Below are positions 62,355 through 64,000 of a stretch of 64,000 bases of DNA, one piece after another. This stretch comes from Temperatibacter sp965603205 (lineage in GTDB: Bacteria; Pseudomonadota; Alphaproteobacteria; Sphingomonadales; Kordiimonadaceae), in assembly GCA_965603205.1 (NCBI GenBank), contig CBFDCC010000013.1, positions 11,382-75,381 on the forward strand, read 5' to 3'. The notes under the pieces are model-generated. The model saw only the letters and a program-made list of their open reading frames with translations. It was not told the origin of the DNA and did no database searches. Numbering within the stretch: the stretch's first letter is position 1; each line of letters starts with the position of its first letter. Position numbers and translations under genes: made by a program.

Positions 62355-63932
62355 CTAGAAAGTTAAACTTTTTGCCTGAAGTACATGCGGCAGTGCGCTT
62401 AATTGGTCAAGCACTACTTGTGGCACAGCACTATCAACACCCACGAGAGCCACAGCCTGACCACCATTTGGGTGACGACCAAGGTTAAAGTTAGCAATAT
62501 TTAGCCCATTATGACCAAGAATTGTTCCTAAAGCACCAATAAAGCCAGGTTTATCTGCATTCACAACATAAATCATATTTGGTGCAATCTCAGCCTCTAG
62601 ATTAATCTCATTAACCTCTACAATACGTGGCGCACTGTTAGCGAACAAAGTACCCGATACTGAACGAGTTTGTTTTTCAGTCACTACTGTTAATTTGATC
62701 AGCGTATGATAGTCACCTTCAAAGTCATGTTTTGTCTCAGTCACGTTAATATCACGTTCCTTAGCAATCACAGGTGCATTGACCATATTCACACTATCCA
62801 TAAGTGGTGAGAGCACGCCCTGCACAACAACAGCCGTTAATGGCTTAGTGTTCAGCGCTGCCACATGGCCACTATATTCAATCGTTATAGATTTCAGGCC
62901 CGTTTCTGTTAATTGCCCCGCAAAGCCACCAATTTGTTTTGCCAAATCCATATAAGGCTTTAACTTGGGTGCTTCCTCAGCAGACAGACTCGGCATATTC
63001 AGTGCATTTGTCACGCCGCCATTCAGTAGATAATCTGATAACTGCTCAGCCACTTGTACCGCCACGTTAACTTGCGCCTCAGATGTTGAGGCACCTAGAT
63101 GCGGCGTACAGATGACTTTTTCATGACCAAAGAGAGCATTTTCTTTAGCAGGCTCAACTTCAAACACATCAAGCGCAGCGCCTGCAACCTTGCCGCTATC
63201 AAGCGCAATTTTAAGCGCAGCCTCGTCGATTAAGCCGCCGCGAGCGCAGTTGATAATACGTACACCATCTTTCATCTTGGCAAATGCATCCTTGCCAATA
63301 ATACCACGCGTGGTATCTGTTAAGGGCGTATGCAAGCTAATGAAATCAGCTTTTGCAAATAGCTCGTCTAACTCGACCTTCACCACACCCAGATCAGTTG
63401 CGCGATCTGGCGTTAAGAATGGATCGTAAGCTATAACTTTCATCTTTAGACCAATTGCACGCTCAGCAGCCAGCGCGCCGATATTACCACAACCAATAAG
63501 ACCAAATGTTTTACAGGTAATCTCAACACCCATGAACTTTGACTTTTCCCATTTTCCAGCGTGTGTAGATGCACTCGCCTGCGGGATATCACGCGCCAGC
63601 GCCATCATCATAGCGATAGCATGCTCAGCCGTTGTTGTGCTGTTACCAAATGGCGTATTCATCACCACCGTACCATTTGCAGTAGCCGCAGGAATATCAA
63701 TGTTATCTACACCAATACCAGCGCGACCAATAACCTTTAGGTTTTTAGCAGCAGCTAGAACGTCGGCGTCAACCTTCGTGGATGAGCGAATTGCAAGACC
63801 GTCATAATCACCAATCATGGCGATCAATTCTTCTTTAGTCTTGCCTGTTATTACGTCTACATCACAGCCAGCTTCTTTGAATGTTTGCTCCGCTAATGGG
63901 CTCATCTTATCTGAGATTAATACTTTAACCAT
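62355..63932 (-). CDS. serA: D-3-phosphoglycerate dehydrogenase
   Basis: 525 aa long-form SerA, first step of serine synthesis. NAD-binding GLIGCGNIGALAAERA, catalytic Arg in NCARGGLIDEAAL and catalytic His in CTPHLGASTSEAQ are present; the C-terminal part holds an intervening domain and an ACT domain (about 455-525) for serine-type feedback. The gene starts near the right edge; a 40-bp repeat lies in its leader. Confidence 0.97.
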   Translation of the reverse strand: MVKVLISDKMSPLAEQTFKEAGCDVDVITGKTKEELIAMIGDYDGLAIRSSTKVDADVLAAAKNLKVIGRAGIGVDNIDIPAATANGTVVMNTPFGNSTTTAEHAIAMMMALARDIPQASASTHAGKWEKSKFMGVEITCKTFGLIGCGNIGALAAERAIGLKMKVIAYDPFLTPDRATDLGVVKVELDELFAKADFISLHTPLTDTTRGIIGKDAFAKMKDGVRIINCARGGLIDEAALKIALDSGKVAGAALDVFEVEPAKENALFGHEKVICTPHLGASTSEAQVNVAVQVAEQLSDYLLNGGVTNALNMPSLSAEEAPKLKPYMDLAKQIGGFAGQLTETGLKSITIEYSGHVAALNTKPLTAVVVQGVLSPLMDSVNMVNAPVIAKERDINVTETKHDFEGDYHTLIKLTVVTEKQTRSVSGTLFANSAPRIVEVNEINLEAEIAPNMIYVVNADKPGFIGALGTILGHNGLNIANFNLGRHPNGGQAVALVGVDSAVPQVVLDQLSALPHVLQAKSLTF

Positions 63933-63957
63933 TGTATAGTCCTTCTTTATTTCTTGA

Positions 63958-63997
63958 TCCTCGCATTAGCTCGGGCGGCCACTTGGCCTTGCCTCAC
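63958..63997. repeat. 40-bp intergenic repeat, copy B
   Basis: 34 of 40 bases equal 52555-52594. Hairpin GGCC-ACTT-GGCC (63977-63988). Located in the serA upstream region, 26 bp before the start. Confidence 0.85.
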
Positions 63998-64000
63998 TTA

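Overview
The window reads as chromosomal DNA of a fairly AT-rich alphaproteobacterium, probably free-living and aquatic. I cannot name the genus. The signs are: DUF2842; the serA-hisZ-purA order; a split methionine synthase operon headed by an ArsR-methyltransferase fusion; PAS_5-type proteins; the rluD-rpoH neighbourhood; a tandem glycine riboswitch; and TTAA-N7-TTAA (CtrA-type) sites. There are no rRNA or tRNA genes, prophage genes, insertion sequences or CRISPR arrays. Gene density is high, and most intergenic gaps hold an intrinsic terminator, an operator-like dyad or a short palindromic repeat.

Layout. 1-9.4 kb: rmuC (cut by the window edge), a ferredoxin-reductase-like flavoprotein, a TPR protein divergent from a LysR regulator, a soluble two-PAS chemotaxis receptor, a kinase-like orphan, a radical SAM protein and a REC-EAL protein with a degenerate catalytic site. 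9.4-14.2 kb: the glycine cleavage operon gcvT-gcvH-gcvPA-gcvPB with its promoter, tandem glycine riboswitch and terminator. 14.2-29.3 kb: mixed housekeeping and accessory genes (SixA-like phosphatase, YgiQ, PAS_5, lipoprotein, dtd plus a GST-like gene, a putative Fe(II)/2OG oxygenase with a Cys-rich partner, M20 and M28 peptidases, MFS transporter, a degenerate receiver, fba, an exported methyltransferase). 29.3-35 kb: the methionine operon arsR-MT / metF / metH-N / metH-C with a 20-bp dyad upstream. 35-50.7 kb: mlaA, an orphan membrane protein flanked by palindromic repeats, ettA, transporters (LysE, NSS, AGCS), and lipid/CoA genes (three crotonase/CaiB-type genes, SDR). 50.7-64 kb: SRAP, a nudix operon containing an unlisted 52-aa membrane protein, an acyl-CoA ligase, a JAMM protease, rluD, rpoH, a pseudokinase operon, purA, hisZ and serA.

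How it fits together. Glycine cleavage, serA, metF and metH all belong to one-carbon/serine-glycine-methionine metabolism, and two of these units carry their own visible sensors (glycine riboswitch; ArsR-type dyad). No single large unknown system stands out. The most interesting items are small: a 38-bp duplication that gives the chemotaxis receptor a leader peptide; a hairpin over the ribosome binding site of the kinase-like orphan; a pseudokinase plus membrane-protein operon; a Cys-rich protein paired with a putative 2OG oxygenase; a tandem alpha/beta-hydrolase with altered nucleophile elbows; a nested inverted repeat upstream of fba; and a 40-bp repeat whose two copies differ by a compensatory base-pair swap.
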